From NCBI RefSeq assembly GCF_003001935.1, contig NZ_PVNG01000026.1, positions 124,001-188,000 of the forward strand: DNA of 64,000 nucleotides, given 5' to 3'. Positions 1 through 9,377 of the stretch are shown here, one piece after another. The position numbers and the translations under genes are program-made. The DNA comes from Nonomuraea fuscirosea. GTDB lineage: Bacteria > Actinomycetota > Actinomycetes > Streptosporangiales > Streptosporangiaceae. The notes under the pieces were generated by a model. It was not told the origin of the DNA. It was given only the letters and a program-made list of their open reading frames with translations, and searched no databases. How positions within the stretch are numbered: the first letter of the stretch is position 1; each line of letters begins with the position of its first letter.

Positions 1-672
1 TCGCCGCTGACGCTGGGCCTGTTCGCCGCGGCCGCGCTGGTCGCCGCCCTGTGGGTGGTGACCGCCCGGCGCACCGCGGCGCCGCTGATCGAGATCCCCA
101 TGCTGCTGCACCGGGGGACGGTGGGGGCGACCGTGGCGTCGTTCCTGCTGGGGTTCGCCCTGTTCGCGGCGCTCACCACGGTCTCGGCGCTGGCCCAGGG
201 CGCGCTCGGGGCCTCGGTGCTGCAGGTCGGGATCTACCTGCTGCCGACGACGGTGCTGATGCTCGTGGTCTCGCTACTGGCGGGCCTGCTGATGCGCCGG
301 TTCACCGCCTCCGCCCTCGTCGCGGGCGGCTCGGCGCTGGTGGCGGCCGCCACGCTGTGGCTGGCGCTGTCCGGCCCCTCCAGCCCCGCCCTGTACGGCG
401 CCGCGACCGTACTCGGCCTGGGCATGGGCCTCGGCTACGCGGCGCTCGGCACGATGGCCGTCGAACACGTGGAACCCGCCAAGACCGCCGCGGCCGGCGG
501 CGTGAACGCCCTGGTCAGGGTGATGGGCGGCAGCGTGGCCGGCGCCGTGGGCGCGATGGTCCTGTCGACCGGCGGCGCCGGCTGGAGCTTCGCCGTCGCC
601 GCGGCGGCGGCCCTGCTGGCGGCCCTCTTCGCCGCCGTCTACGGACGACTCTCCAGCAAGACACTGGCATGA
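1..672 (+). CDS. MFS transporter, C-terminal part (5' cut by window)
   Basis: The reading frame is open from the first base, so the start lies outside the window; about 223 residues are visible. They form six or so hydrophobic helices rich in Ala, Leu, Val and Gly, with short basic loops such as LLMRRFTAS, which is typical of the C-terminal half of a 12-14 helix major facilitator drug exporter. The GLGMGLGYAALGTMAVEHVEPAKTAAAGG region, seen in two pieces near residues 139-168, resembles the late helices of DHA2-type multidrug exporters. Substrate cannot be told. The gene ends 73 bp before the next plus-strand gene. Family assignment is fairly safe; subfamily is a guess. Confidence 0.8.
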   Translation, partial: SPLTLGLFAAAALVAALWVVTARRTAAPLIEIPMLLHRGTVGATVASFLLGFALFAALTTVSALAQGALGASVLQVGIYLLPTTVLMLVVSLLAGLLMRRFTASALVAGGSALVAAATLWLALSGPSSPALYGAATVLGLGMGLGYAALGTMAVEHVEPAKTAAAGGVNALVRVMGGSVAGAVGAMVLSTGGAGWSFAVAAAAALLAALFAAVYGRLSSKTLA

Positions 673-745
673 CCGGCCGGACGCGCACCCTTCCCGAGAA
701 CGCGGAGGCGCGCGAGCGGCCCCGGCGGGTCGTACGGTGGCCTTC

Positions 746-1513
746 ATGACCTTCGCCGGCACCCCCCGCCCGCGCCCGCGCTGGTACCACGCGGCCACCG
801 ACCTCGACGACTTCGCCATCGTCAGCTACCGGGTGGAGGCCGCCGCCCTGGCCGCACACCTGCCGAGGGGGTTCGAGCCGATGGAGATGACCTTCGCGGA
901 CGGACCCGGCGCCCTGGTCTCGGCCGTGGCCTTCACCGACCGCGACTTCCACTTCCGGTTCCTGCCCCAGGTGGGCATCGACTGCGGGCAGATCAACTAC
1001 CGGGCCTACGTCACGGCGTTCGGCCGGCCCGGCGTCTGGTTCTTCGGCACGGCGCTCGACCATCCCGTGGTGGCGATCCCCCAGCACCTGTGGGGCATGC
1101 CGTGGCGCCGCGACCGCATCCGCGTCGAGGCCGACTGGGACGCCGCGCCCGCCCGGTGGCGGCTGACGGCCGGCGACGCCCGCTGCGCGGCGACCGAATC
1201 GCCGGAACCAGTCCTGCTCGACGGGTTCACCGGCGAGCAGGACTGGCTCGAACGGCTCACCCACCCCACCCTGGGCTGGTACCGGCGCAGGGACGGGCTG
1301 GTCGGCACCTACAGCATCTGGCACCCGGTGATGCGGCCGCGCCACCTGACGGCGACGGAGGCCAGGTTCCCCGTCTTCGAGCGCCTCGGCCTGATCACCG
1401 AGGACAGCCGGCCGCACTCGGTGCTGGCCCAGCCCAGCCTGCGGTTCGACATCCACACCCCGCCGCGCCGCTTCCGCCCTCAGATGAGCACCCCCGGGTT
1501 CAGCACGCCCTGA
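746..1513 (+). CDS. DUF2071 (YqjF-like) protein
   Basis: About 255 residues matching the DUF2071/YqjF family, which has an acetoacetate decarboxylase-like fold and no settled function. Family hallmarks are the early LPRGFEPMEM segment, FRFLPQVGIDCGQINYRAYV, and GVWFFGTALDHPVVAIPQ. The ATG at 746 has a GGTGG sequence five bases upstream; an in-frame GTG at 737 would add three residues. The 3' end overlaps the end of the convergent FAD oxidase gene by 34 bp, so the two may affect each other through antisense transcription. No signal peptide, hence probably cytosolic. Confidence 0.75.
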   Translation: MTFAGTPRPRPRWYHAATDLDDFAIVSYRVEAAALAAHLPRGFEPMEMTFADGPGALVSAVAFTDRDFHFRFLPQVGIDCGQINYRAYVTAFGRPGVWFFGTALDHPVVAIPQHLWGMPWRRDRIRVEADWDAAPARWRLTAGDARCAATESPEPVLLDGFTGEQDWLERLTHPTLGWYRRRDGLVGTYSIWHPVMRPRHLTATEARFPVFERLGLITEDSRPHSVLAQPSLRFDIHTPPRRFRPQMSTPGFSTP

Positions 1514-3009
1514 GGGTCGAGCGCGGTCTTGGCCGCCTTGAGCGCCAGCGCGAACGGGTCGGGCCGCTGCCGGTCGTAGAAGGGCCGGTGGTCGCGGCCC
1601 ACCGCGTGGTGGTGGGTGATCGTGCCGCCCATGCGCAGCACCGTCTCGGAGACGCGGCGCTTGAGGTCGTCCCACTGCTCCAGCTCGGCGCCCTTCTCCG
1701 CGGGCACGATGATCGTGTAGTACGGCGCGGGCCCGTCGGGGTAGGCGAAGGCCAGCCGGCAGGTCGTCGTCCCGGCCTCGCCCTCCGCCATGACGGCCTC
1801 GTGCAGGGCGGGGAAGCGGTCCCAGGTGACGGCCGTCTCGATGGTCTCGGCGATCACGCCGAGGCCCGGATAGGCGTTGCGCAGGTACGGCATCCGGGTG
1901 AAGGCCCCCTTCCACACCTGGTCCTGGCTCTGGTCCTGGCTCTGGTCCTGGCGTGCCGCCCCGGCCACGCCGCCGTGCCACGAGACGATCTCCAGTGCCC
2001 GCGACATCCAGGCGTCCACGGGATGCACGGCCGACTCGAAGCCGACGATGAGCAGGGCGTGCCGTCCGTCACCGCCGGAGGTCAGCGCGGCCTCGCGGGC
2101 GTCGAGCAGCCGGCAGTTGGCGGGGTGCAGACCCGACTGGGCGAGGTCGTGCACGGCCGCCACCCCCGCCACCCACTCGGCGAAGCGCACCGGCACCGAG
2201 ACCTTGTGCACCGGCCGCCGGTGGACGCGGACCCAGGCGCGGGTGATCACGCCGAGCGCGCCCTCCGAGCCGAGCAGCCAGCGGTCGGGCGACGGGCCCG
2301 CTCCCGAGCCGGGCAGCCGGCGCGACTCCCACATCCCGGCGGGGGTGCTGGCCCGGATGGACTCGACCAGGTCGTCGATGTGGGTGTGCAGCGTGGCGAA
2401 GTGGCCGCCGGCCCTGGTCGCGATCCAGCCGCCCAGCGTGGAGAACTCGTACGACTGCGGGAAGAAGCGCAGTTGCAGCCCGCCGGGCAGCCCCGCGTTG
2501 ATCTCCGGCCCGGTCGCGCCCGCCTCCACCAGGGCCGCCTGGGACTCGCGGTCCACCTCCAGGACGCGGTTCATCCGGCCGAGGTCCAGGCAGAGCGAGG
2601 GGCCGTCGAAGCGCGCCTCGACGCCGCCGACGACGCTCGTGCCGCCGCCCCTGGGCACGACGGCCACGCCCTGGCCGCTGGCCCATTCCAGGAGCCGCGC
2701 GATCTCGTCCTCGTCGCGCGGCAGCGCCACCAGGTCGGGGGCGTTGGCGAAGTCGCCCCGGTAGGCGCGGATCAGGTCGCGGTAGGCCTGTCCGTAGGTG
2801 CGCACGGCCCGCTCGTACGGATCGGCCGTGCAGAACGGCAGCGCGGGCACCGGCACCCGGGAGGCGGGCACGAGCCCCGGCGAGAACGGCACGGGCCGCT
2901 CCCACGCGTCCGGTTCCCCCAGGCCCGTGTGTTCGGTGAACAGCCGGGCGATCTCCCGTAATTCGGGCTCGGCGGGCTCGGGCCCCCATGCCCAGTGACT
3001 CTTCGGCAT
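1480..3009 (-). CDS. FAD-binding oxidase, alkyldihydroxyacetonephosphate synthase-like
   Basis: 509 residues with a PCMH-type FAD-binding domain: VALPRDEDEIARLLEWA, then VVPRGGGTSVVGGVE, the pyrophosphate-binding loop, near residues 114-129. It is followed by SYEFSTLGGWIATRAGG and LGSEGALGVITRAWVRV. The C-terminal cap with ITHHHAVGRDHRPF and the ending DPQGVLNPGVLI match the AGPS/vanillyl-alcohol oxidase group; the HHH segment is a hallmark of AGPS-type enzymes. In bacteria such proteins may act in ether lipid synthesis or as 2-hydroxyacid dehydrogenases; substrate unknown. A tandem 12-bp repeat (1921-1952) encodes DQSQDQSQDQ in a loop. It probably ends the LLM-DUF3224-oxidase transcript. Confidence 0.8.
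   Translation of the reverse strand: MPKSHWAWGPEPAEPELREIARLFTEHTGLGEPDAWERPVPFSPGLVPASRVPVPALPFCTADPYERAVRTYGQAYRDLIRAYRGDFANAPDLVALPRDEDEIARLLEWASGQGVAVVPRGGGTSVVGGVEARFDGPSLCLDLGRMNRVLEVDRESQAALVEAGATGPEINAGLPGGLQLRFFPQSYEFSTLGGWIATRAGGHFATLHTHIDDLVESIRASTPAGMWESRRLPGSGAGPSPDRWLLGSEGALGVITRAWVRVHRRPVHKVSVPVRFAEWVAGVAAVHDLAQSGLHPANCRLLDAREAALTSGGDGRHALLIVGFESAVHPVDAWMSRALEIVSWHGGVAGAARQDQSQDQSQDQVWKGAFTRMPYLRNAYPGLGVIAETIETAVTWDRFPALHEAVMAEGEAGTTTCRLAFAYPDGPAPYYTIIVPAEKGAELEQWDDLKRRVSETVLRMGGTITHHHAVGRDHRPFYDRQRPDPFALALKAAKTALDPQGVLNPGVLI
1921..1952 (+). repeat. 12-bp tandem repeat inside FAD oxidase gene
   Basis: GTCCTGGCTCTG occurs twice in full and a third time as its first eight bases. 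It encodes an in-frame Asp-Gln-Ser-Gln run in the minus-strand oxidase, presumably in a surface loop. Copy number can change by slippage without breaking the frame. Confidence 0.9.
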
Positions 3010-3010
3010 A

Positions 3011-3028
3011 GGAGGATTGTCGTCCTCC
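3011..3028 (-). promoter_or_regulatory. Hairpin enclosing the Shine-Dalgarno of the FAD oxidase
   Basis: On the minus strand GGAGGA is followed by a 6-base loop and TCCTCC, then one base and the ATG at 3009. The only strong Shine-Dalgarno candidate is therefore one arm of a perfect 6-bp stem, which could lower initiation unless upstream translation opens it. Confidence 0.4.
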
Positions 3029-3041
3029 GGGCCGCCCCGCG

Positions 3042-3434
3042 TCAGAGGGTGTAGTCGAAGGTGTAGGAGTGACCTCCGTCGGGGGCGACGACGATGCCGA
3101 TCTCACCCCGGAGACCGCGCAGCTCCCCCGTCGCCGAGTCGGCGACCACCCGGATGCGCAGCGACCGCTCCCCCTCGTCGGCCGTGGCGTCGTGCTGGAC
3201 GACGAAGCTGCCCCTGCGCCCGTCGAGGGTTCCTTCGACGCGCTCGATCGCCACGTAGGAGCGTGACTCCTCGACCGGGGTGGTGGCGATCAGCATGGTG
3301 ACGACGCTGGTGCCGGTCAGGTCGCCGTGCCAGGTCTTGTCCAGGGTCACGAGCCCGAGGGTGACCCCGTCCCGGTCGTCGAAGGGCGGCTGGGGCGTCC
3401 AGTTGGCGGTGTCGAAGGTTCCCTTTGCGGTCAT
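3042..3434 (-). CDS. DUF3224 domain protein
   Basis: 130 residues starting MTAKGTFDTANWTP, with GVTLGLVTLDKTWHGDLTGTS and the end GGHSYTFDYTL. This is the DUF3224 pattern, a small single-domain beta-barrel family common in actinobacteria and without a known activity. The longer open frame upstream lies inside the LLM gene and has no family match, so the ATG at 3434 is the likely start. It lies 35 bp after the LLM gene and 32 bp before the FAD oxidase, all on the minus strand, so the three may be one transcript. Confidence 0.75.
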   Translation of the reverse strand: MTAKGTFDTANWTPQPPFDDRDGVTLGLVTLDKTWHGDLTGTSVVTMLIATTPVEESRSYVAIERVEGTLDGRRGSFVVQHDATADEGERSLRIRVVADSATGELRGLRGEIGIVVAPDGGHSYTFDYTL

Positions 3435-3469
3435 GGGACCAGCGTGGCAGCCGTACCTGTCAGGGCGTG

Positions 3470-4252
3470 TCAGGTACCGGCGAGCCGTTTCACGACGGGC
3501 GCGAAGTCCTCCAGGAACTGCGCGTTCACCGAGACGTAGGAGATGCCCAGCCGGTCCCTGCGCCGCCGCAGCGTGTCGGCCATCTCCTCGGGGGTGCCGG
3601 TGAGGATCCCGGTGCCGGTGCGGCCGAACCTGCGCAGCGCCCACTCGGGCGGCGCGGTCGCGGCGCAGGCCAGGTTCATGCCGAGCTCCAGGTCGTGGAA
3701 GCGGTCGCCGGCCAGTTCGTACAGCTCGTCCACCTTGGCCGCGACCTGCTCCTCGGTGTACTGCGGCGGCACGCCGAGCGCGACCGTGTCGGCCTTGCGC
3801 GCGGCCAGCCGCAGCAGCCTGGTGCCGGAGGCGGCCACCAGGATCGGCACGTCCTCGACCGCGTCGATGGTCGCGGCGAGCCGCTCGACGCGCTGGCCGG
3901 GGGTGCCGAAGCGGACGCCCAGCGTGGCCGCGTCGCGCTCGGCGTCCGGCCGCCCGGCGCCCAGGCCCAGCTCGAACCGGCCGCCGGTGAGCGTGTGCAG
4001 GGTGGCGCACTCCCACGCCACGGCGGCGGGGGTGCGATTGGGGGCGCTCAGCACGTACGTGCCGACGCGCAGGGTCGTCGTGGCCGTGGCGGCGACGGCC
4101 GCGGCCGTGAACGGCGACAGCGTGCCCAGCGTGTCGGGCACCAGCAGGGTCGCGTAGCCGAGGCTCTCGGCCCGGCGGGCCAGGCCGGTCCACGCGCCGG
4201 CGTCGGGGGCTTGTCCGGCGACCGCGCCGAACCTGAACGGGTGATCGGTCAT
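3470..4252 (-). CDS. LLM-class F420-dependent oxidoreductase
   Basis: 260 residues of the luciferase-like monooxygenase family. The TIM-barrel landmarks are clear: an early strand FRFGAVAGQAP, WTGLARRAESLGYATLLVPD, TTLRVGTYVLSAPNRTPAAVAWECATLHTLTGGRFELGLGAG split across residues 80-121, and a C-terminal ILTGTPEEMADTLRRRRDRLGISYVSV. Such proteins in actinobacteria mostly use coenzyme F420; that cofactor is inferred from the family. Substrate unknown. It appears to be the first gene of an LLM, DUF3224, FAD oxidase group, about 90 bp downstream of the alditol oxidase on the same strand. Confidence 0.85.
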   Translation of the reverse strand: MTDHPFRFGAVAGQAPDAGAWTGLARRAESLGYATLLVPDTLGTLSPFTAAAVAATATTTLRVGTYVLSAPNRTPAAVAWECATLHTLTGGRFELGLGAGRPDAERDAATLGVRFGTPGQRVERLAATIDAVEDVPILVAASGTRLLRLAARKADTVALGVPPQYTEEQVAAKVDELYELAGDRFHDLELGMNLACAATAPPEWALRRFGRTGTGILTGTPEEMADTLRRRRDRLGISYVSVNAQFLEDFAPVVKRLAGT

Positions 4253-4343
4253 GCCCTACACGATCGCCGACGGGCGGGCCCGGCACATCGTCCCCCGGAC
4301 CGGTGAGCGGCTACGCCGGGGGGAGCAAGCCCCCGGCCACGCC

Positions 4344-5552
4344 CTACTCCCCCAGCAGTACCCGGGTGAACTCGCCGCCGAACTTGCCCGCCGGGTCGAG
4401 GCGGCGCACCAGCGCGCGGAAGTCGTCCGGGCACTCGGGCCAGCGGGTGAACAGCTTGCCCCAGTGCGGCCGCGGGTCGAACGGCGCCAGCGTCCGCTCC
4501 ACCAGGTCCAGCACCGGCAGCACGGCGGCGACGTCCTTGACCCAGGTGAAGTGCACGGCCACGCTGTCGCGGCCCCTGAAGGGGCTGAGCCACAGGTCGT
4601 CGGCGGCGACCGTGCGGATCTCGGAGATCTGCAGCACCGGGCGGATCCGATCACCGATCGCCCACAGCTCGCGCAGCGCCTTGACCGCGTGCTCCCTGGG
4701 CAGCAGCAGCTCGGACTGCAGTTCGTCGCCGGCGCCGCTGGGCGGGAAGTCGGCGCGGAAGTGCGGCAGCCGCTCGTACCACGGGCCCGGCACGCCCAGT
4801 TGCGCGGTGCAGCTGTCGGCCGGCATGTCCGGGAGCGGGTGCTGGGGGGCCTCGGCCGGGGTGGTGCCGTACCAGCCGGGGTCGGTCAGCTCGTCCGCGC
4901 GCTTCAGCCAGACGCGGGTGTCGCGGAAGTCGGTGAAGAGGCTGACGCTGTAGCCGCTCGACATGATCGCCTCGAACTCGCCGAGGGCGTCGGCTGACAG
5001 GCCCACGCGGACGTACTGGCGCAGGTCGAAGGCGGGCACCAGGTCGAGCGTGAGCGACGTGACGACGCCGAGCGCGCCGACGGCCACCACCGCGCCGGCG
5101 AAGTCGGCGTCCTCGCGGGTGAGCGACAGCGTGGAGCCGTCGGCGGTGACCAGGTCGATCCCGGACACGGCGGCGGCCAGGCCGGGGATGGCCGGCCCCG
5201 AGCCGTGCGTGCCGGTCGCGACGGAGCCGGCCACGGAGATGTGCGGCAGCGAGGCCATGTTCGCCAGCGCGAAGCCGGCCTCGTGCAGCAGCGGCGCGAG
5301 CCGCGCGTACGTCATGCGCGCCCCGACCCGCACCGTGGCCGCCGCGCCGTCGATCTCCACCAGGTCCGGCATCCGGTCGAGCACGACGAGGTCGCCGGTG
5401 GTGTCGGCGACGTGGTTGAAGGAGTGTCCGCTTCCCAGCGCCCGCACCCGGGGACTGGCGGCGACGAGTCGCCGAAGCTCGTCGAGCGAGGTCGGATGGT
5501 GGACTTCACGTGCCTGAAATGTGGTGTTTCCAGCCCAGTTCGTCAGCGTCAC
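4344..5552 (-). CDS. Alditol (xylitol/sorbitol) oxidase
   Basis: 402 residues closely following the Streptomyces alditol oxidase family (about 418 residues), which oxidises the terminal hydroxyl of sugar alcohols using FAD and oxygen, giving an aldose and hydrogen peroxide. The FAD-attachment motif GSGHSFN is present at residues 40-46, so His43 is the probable covalent FAD ligand. Also present are MASLPHISVAGSVATGTHGSG, the HFTWVKD substrate-site strand and the C-terminal HWGKLF. The start is a GTG with a weak AAGG upstream. It lies next to the arabinose genes on the same strand, 74 bp after araA, which fits pentitol or sugar alcohol use, though co-regulation is not shown. Confidence 0.88.
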   Translation of the reverse strand: MTLTNWAGNTTFQAREVHHPTSLDELRRLVAASPRVRALGSGHSFNHVADTTGDLVVLDRMPDLVEIDGAAATVRVGARMTYARLAPLLHEAGFALANMASLPHISVAGSVATGTHGSGPAIPGLAAAVSGIDLVTADGSTLSLTREDADFAGAVVAVGALGVVTSLTLDLVPAFDLRQYVRVGLSADALGEFEAIMSSGYSVSLFTDFRDTRVWLKRADELTDPGWYGTTPAEAPQHPLPDMPADSCTAQLGVPGPWYERLPHFRADFPPSGAGDELQSELLLPREHAVKALRELWAIGDRIRPVLQISEIRTVAADDLWLSPFRGRDSVAVHFTWVKDVAAVLPVLDLVERTLAPFDPRPHWGKLFTRWPECPDDFRALVRRLDPAGKFGGEFTRVLLGE

Positions 5553-5612
5553 GGCCTTACCTTTTCACAACCTCGCCCGCCCGGCCCGCCCGGGGGCGGA
5601 CCGGGGACGGTC

Positions 5613-5638
5613 CTAGAAGCCCTGCTCTAGAAGCCCTG
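5613..5638 (-). repeat. 12-bp direct duplication of the araA 3' end
   Basis: CTAGAAGCCCTG occurs at 5613-5624 and 5627-5638. On the coding strand this repeats the last codons and stop of araA (Gln-Gly-Phe-stop). It looks like a recent slippage duplication of 14 bp with no effect on the protein. Confidence 0.85.
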
Positions 5639-7093
5639 CGCCAGGCGGTAGTACGCCTGATTCCAGCGCAGCTCCTTGGCGAAGCGCTCGGTCGTGGTGG
5701 CCGAGTCGATGACCACCAGCTCCACGCCCAGCATGTCGGCCAGGTCGGTCAGCTCATCCCGGCCGACGGCCTTGGACAGCACCGTGTGGTGCGGGGCCCC
5801 GGCGGTCAGCCACGACTCGGTGGAGGTGCGCAGGTTGGGGCGCGGCCGCCACACCGCGCGGGCCACCGGCAGCTTGGGCAGCGGCTGCGGCGGCGTCACC
5901 ACGTCGATCTCGTTGGCGACGAGCCGGAACCGGTCGCCCATGTCGGCCAGGCCGACCACGACGCCGGGGCCCGGCTCGGCGTCGAACACGAGCCGGACCG
6001 GGTCCTCCCTGCCGCCGATGCCGAGGGGGTGGATCTCGCACGACGGCGTGCCGGACGCGATGGACGGGCACACCTCCAGCATGTGGGCGCCGAGGATGAG
6101 CTCCTGGCCCGGCGTCATGTCGTAGGTGTAGTCCTCCATGAACGAGGTGCCGCCGTCCGCCCCAGTGTCAGGCATGGCCTTCAGGGTGCGCAACAGCACC
6201 GACGTCTTCCAGTCGCCCTCGCCGCCGAAGCCGTAGCCGTCGGCCATGAGCCGCTGCACGGCCAGGCCGGGCAGCTGGCGCAGCCCGCCGAGGTCCTCGA
6301 AGTTCGTGGTGAACGCCTTGAAGCCGCCAGCCTCCAGGAACGCGCGCAGGCCCAGCTCGATCCTGGCCGCGTAGCGCAGCGAGTCGTTGCGCTCGCCGAG
6401 CAGCTCGGGGGCCACGGTGTACTGCTCGGCGTACTCCTTGACCAGCGCCGTCACGTCGGCGTCCGAGGCCGCGTCCACCGCCTCGACCAGGTCGTTGACG
6501 CCGTAGGTGTTGACCGAGACGCCGAAGCGCAGCTGCGCCTCCACCTTGTCGCCCTCGGTGACCGCCACGTCGCGCATGTTGTCGCCGAAGCGGGCCAGCT
6601 TGAGCGTGCGCACCTCCGCCAGCCCCTTGGCCGCGCGCAGCCAGGTCAGGATGCGCTCGCCCACGGCCGGGTCGCTCACGTGCCCGGCCACGGTCTTGCG
6701 CGGCACGCCGAGCCGGGTCTGGATGTGCCCGAACTCGCGGTCGCCGTGCGCGGCCTGGTTCAGGTTCATGAAGTCCATGTCGATGCTGGCCCACGGCAGC
6801 TCGACGTTGGCCTGCGTGTGCAGGTGCAGCAGCGGCTTGCGCAGCGCGTCGAGCCCGGCGATCCACATCTTGGCCGGGGAGAAGGTGTGCATCCACGCGA
6901 TCACGCCGGCGCACTCGTCGTCCGCGTTGGCTTCGAGCATGATCCGCCGGATGGCCGCGGCGTCGGTCAGGACGGGCTTCCACTCCACCGGCATGGGCAG
7001 CTGCTCGGCGATGCGCTGCGACTGCTCGGCCACCTGGCGCAGCGTGTCCTCGCCGTACAGTCCCTGGCTGCCGGTCAGAAACCAGATGTTCAA
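5627..7093 (-). CDS. araA: L-arabinose isomerase
   Basis: 488 residues (E. coli AraA has 500). It interconverts L-arabinose and L-ribulose using Mn2+ in the cytosol. The family start [16 protein letters not shown] is present, as is the glutamate motif [10 protein letters not shown] (equivalent of Glu306), SFMEDYTYD (Glu333) and [12 protein letters not shown] (His350). The start is TTG at 7093, preceded by GAGGAG six bases upstream, and the TTG overlaps the TGA of araD as TTGA, so translation is probably coupled. A longer frame exists upstream but lies inside araD. It is the last gene of araB-araD-araA. Confidence 0.97.
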   Translation of the reverse strand: MNIWFLTGSQGLYGEDTLRQVAEQSQRIAEQLPMPVEWKPVLTDAAAIRRIMLEANADDECAGVIAWMHTFSPAKMWIAGLDALRKPLLHLHTQANVELPWASIDMDFMNLNQAAHGDREFGHIQTRLGVPRKTVAGHVSDPAVGERILTWLRAAKGLAEVRTLKLARFGDNMRDVAVTEGDKVEAQLRFGVSVNTYGVNDLVEAVDAASDADVTALVKEYAEQYTVAPELLGERNDSLRYAARIELGLRAFLEAGGFKAFTTNFEDLGGLRQLPGLAVQRLMADGYGFGGEGDWKTSVLLRTLKAMPDTGADGGTSFMEDYTYDMTPGQELILGAHMLEVCPSIASGTPSCEIHPLGIGGREDPVRLVFDAEPGPGVVVGLADMGDRFRLVANEIDVVTPPQPLPKLPVARAVWRPRPNLRTSTESWLTAGAPHHTVLSKAVGRDELTDLADMLGVELVVIDSATTTERFAKELRWNQAYYRLAQGF

Positions 7094-7743
7094 CGCGGGC
7101 TCCTCTGTCCGTAGACGTTCTGATAGCGGTCGTACAGGCGGTCGATGTCGTCCTGCGGGATGGGCAGCGGCTCGCCGAGCTGACGGGCCACGTGCACCGT
7201 ACGCGCCACGTCCTCGCACATCACGGCGGCCTTGACCGCCGCCCTGGCGTCCTTGCCGATGCTGAACACCCCGTGGTTCTGCATGAGCACGGCCTTGGAG
7301 CGGTGGCCCTTGAGCGTCTCGACGATGCCCTGCCCGATCGAGTCGTCGCCGATGAGGGCGAAGGGCCCGATCGGGATCTCACCGCCGAACTCGTCGGCCA
7401 TCGCGGTCAGCACGCACGGGATGGCCTCGCCGCGGGCGGCCCAGGCCGAGGCGTAGGTGGAGTGGGTGTGCACGACGCCGCCCACGTCGGGCATGTTGCG
7501 GTAGACGTAGGCGTGCGCGGCGGTGTCGCTGGACGGCGAGTGCTCGCCCTCCACCAGATTGCCGTCGAGGTCGCACACGACCATGTTCGCGGGCGTCAGC
7601 TCGTCGTAGGAGACTCCCGACGGCTTGATGACGAACAGGTCCTCGCCGGGGATCCGCCCGGAGACGTTGCCCGCCGTCCAGGCCACCAGGTTGTAGCGGA
7701 CCAGCTCCGCGTGCAGGCCGGCGACGATCTCTCTCATGGTCAT
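7090..7743 (-). CDS. araD: L-ribulose-5-phosphate 4-epimerase
   Basis: 217 residues of the class II aldolase/epimerase family. It converts L-ribulose 5-phosphate to D-xylulose 5-phosphate, feeding the pentose phosphate pathway. Visible motifs are [19 protein letters not shown], the zinc-ligand motif [13 protein letters not shown] and a further His in [14 protein letters not shown]. The ATG at 7743 overlaps the araB stop (ATGA), and its own stop overlaps the TTG start of araA. An alternative ATG lies two codons downstream. Slightly shorter than E. coli AraD (231). Confidence 0.96.
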   Translation of the reverse strand: MTMREIVAGLHAELVRYNLVAWTAGNVSGRIPGEDLFVIKPSGVSYDELTPANMVVCDLDGNLVEGEHSPSSDTAAHAYVYRNMPDVGGVVHTHSTYASAWAARGEAIPCVLTAMADEFGGEIPIGPFALIGDDSIGQGIVETLKGHRSKAVLMQNHGVFSIGKDARAAVKAAVMCEDVARTVHVARQLGEPLPIPQDDIDRLYDRYQNVYGQRSPR

Positions 7744-9377
7744 GACGTGTGTGCCTCGTTCCTGATCGCGCGCAGCGCGTGCAGCATCTTTCCGTCTCCG
7801 AAGAAGTCGTGGAGCCTGCGGTACTCGGCGTAGAGCCGGTCGTAGGCGTCGGCGCGGGCCTGGTCCGGCACGTACGCGTTCTCGGTGCGCTTGCCCATCG
7901 CCGCGGCGGCCTCCTCGATGGAGGAGTAGGCCCCGGCGGCCACGGCGGCGTGGATGGCCGAGCCGAGCGCGGGCCCCTGGTCCGAGCCGATGACCGACAG
8001 CGGCCGGCGCAGCACGTCGGCGTAGACCTGCATGAGGAAGGGGTTCTTCAGCAGCCCTCCGGCGACGACGAACTCCTCGACCGGCACGCCCGACTTCTCG
8101 AACGTCTCCACGATCATGCGCGCGCCGTACGCGGTGGACTCGATGAGCGCCCGGTAGACGTCCTCGGGCCTGGTCTGCAGGGTCTGGCCGACGATCACGC
8201 CGGACAGGTTGTGGTCGACCAGCACCGAGCGGTTGCCGCCGAACCAGTCGAGCGCGACCAGGCCGTGCCCGCCGACGGGCTGCTTCGCGGCCAGCGCGGT
8301 GAGCCGCTCGTGGCCGTCGGCGCCGAAGTTGTCGACGTACCAGGCGAAGATGTCGCCGACCGCGGACTGCCCGGCCTCGTAGCCCCACAGGCCCGGCACG
8401 ATGCCGTCGCGGACCACGCCGCACATGCCGGGCACCTCGGCGAGCTGGTCGCTGGGCATGATGTGGCAGGTGGAGGTGCCCATGATGGCCACCATCTGGC
8501 CGGGCCTGACGGCGTCCGCGGCGGCGGCCGTGACGTGCGCGTCCACGTTGCCGACGGCGACGGCGACGCCCTCGGGCAGGCCGGTCCAGGCGGCCGCCCG
8601 CGCGGTCAGGCGCCCGGCCAGATCGCCGAGCGCGGCCAGCCGGACGCCGCCGGCCTCGTCGCCGACCTGGCCGGTGGCCAGCTTGCCGACGAAACCGGCG
8701 AAGCCGGGGTTCAGCTCGGCCAGGAACTCCTCCGACGGGTAACTCCCGTCCTGGAAGACGCCCTTGTAGCCGACGGTGCAGATGTTGCGGCTCTCGACGC
8801 CGGTGAGCTGCCAGATGATCCAGTCGGCGGCCTCGATCCAGCGCTCGGCCCTGGCGTACACCTCGGGGGCCTCCTCCAGCAGCTGAAGACCCTTGGCGAA
8901 CTCCCACTCGGAGGAGATCTTGCCGCCGTAGCGCGGCAGCCAGCTCTCGCCCCTGCGCGCGGCCAGCTCGTTGATCCGGTCGGCGTGCGGCTGGGCGGCG
9001 TGGTGCTTCCACAACTTGGGCCAGGCGTGCGGCTCGCCGGGCGTCTCGTCGCTCAGCGGCGTGCCGTCGGCCCTGGTCGGCATGACGGTGCAGGCGGTGA
9101 AGTCGGTGCCGATGCCGACCACCTCCTCCGGCCGCACGCCCGCGGCGGCGATCGCCTCGGGGACGGCGGTCCGCAGCACGTCGATCCAGTCCTGGGGCGA
9201 CTGCAGGGCCCAGTCGGGGCCGAGCCGCTCGCCGGTGGGGAGCGTCTGCTCCATGACGCGGTGCGCGTACTCGTGGACGGCACTGCCCAGCTCGGCGCCG
9301 TCGCTCACGCGGACGACGACGGCCCGCCCTGAGAGCGTGCCGAAGTCCACTCCGACCACGTAGGTGTTAGCGTTCAC
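7740..9377 (-). CDS. araB: L-ribulokinase
   Basis: 545 residues of the FGGY carbohydrate kinase family, phosphorylating L-ribulose with ATP. The N-terminal phosphate loop VGVDFGTLSGRAVVV, the GTDFTACT segment near residue 90, MGTSTCHIM near 300 and the C-terminal GGLLKNPFLMQVYADVLRRP are all ribulokinase-type. The GTG start at 9377 has GGAG six bases upstream. The start codon lies within the arabinose operator (9365-9378), so a bound repressor would sit on the translation start. It heads the overlapping araB-araD-araA set and lies 33 bp downstream of the first LacI gene. Confidence 0.96.
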   Translation of the reverse strand: MNANTYVVGVDFGTLSGRAVVVRVSDGAELGSAVHEYAHRVMEQTLPTGERLGPDWALQSPQDWIDVLRTAVPEAIAAAGVRPEEVVGIGTDFTACTVMPTRADGTPLSDETPGEPHAWPKLWKHHAAQPHADRINELAARRGESWLPRYGGKISSEWEFAKGLQLLEEAPEVYARAERWIEAADWIIWQLTGVESRNICTVGYKGVFQDGSYPSEEFLAELNPGFAGFVGKLATGQVGDEAGGVRLAALGDLAGRLTARAAAWTGLPEGVAVAVGNVDAHVTAAAADAVRPGQMVAIMGTSTCHIMPSDQLAEVPGMCGVVRDGIVPGLWGYEAGQSAVGDIFAWYVDNFGADGHERLTALAAKQPVGGHGLVALDWFGGNRSVLVDHNLSGVIVGQTLQTRPEDVYRALIESTAYGARMIVETFEKSGVPVEEFVVAGGLLKNPFLMQVYADVLRRPLSVIGSDQGPALGSAIHAAVAAGAYSSIEEAAAAMGKRTENAYVPDQARADAYDRLYAEYRRLHDFFGDGKMLHALRAIRNEAHTS

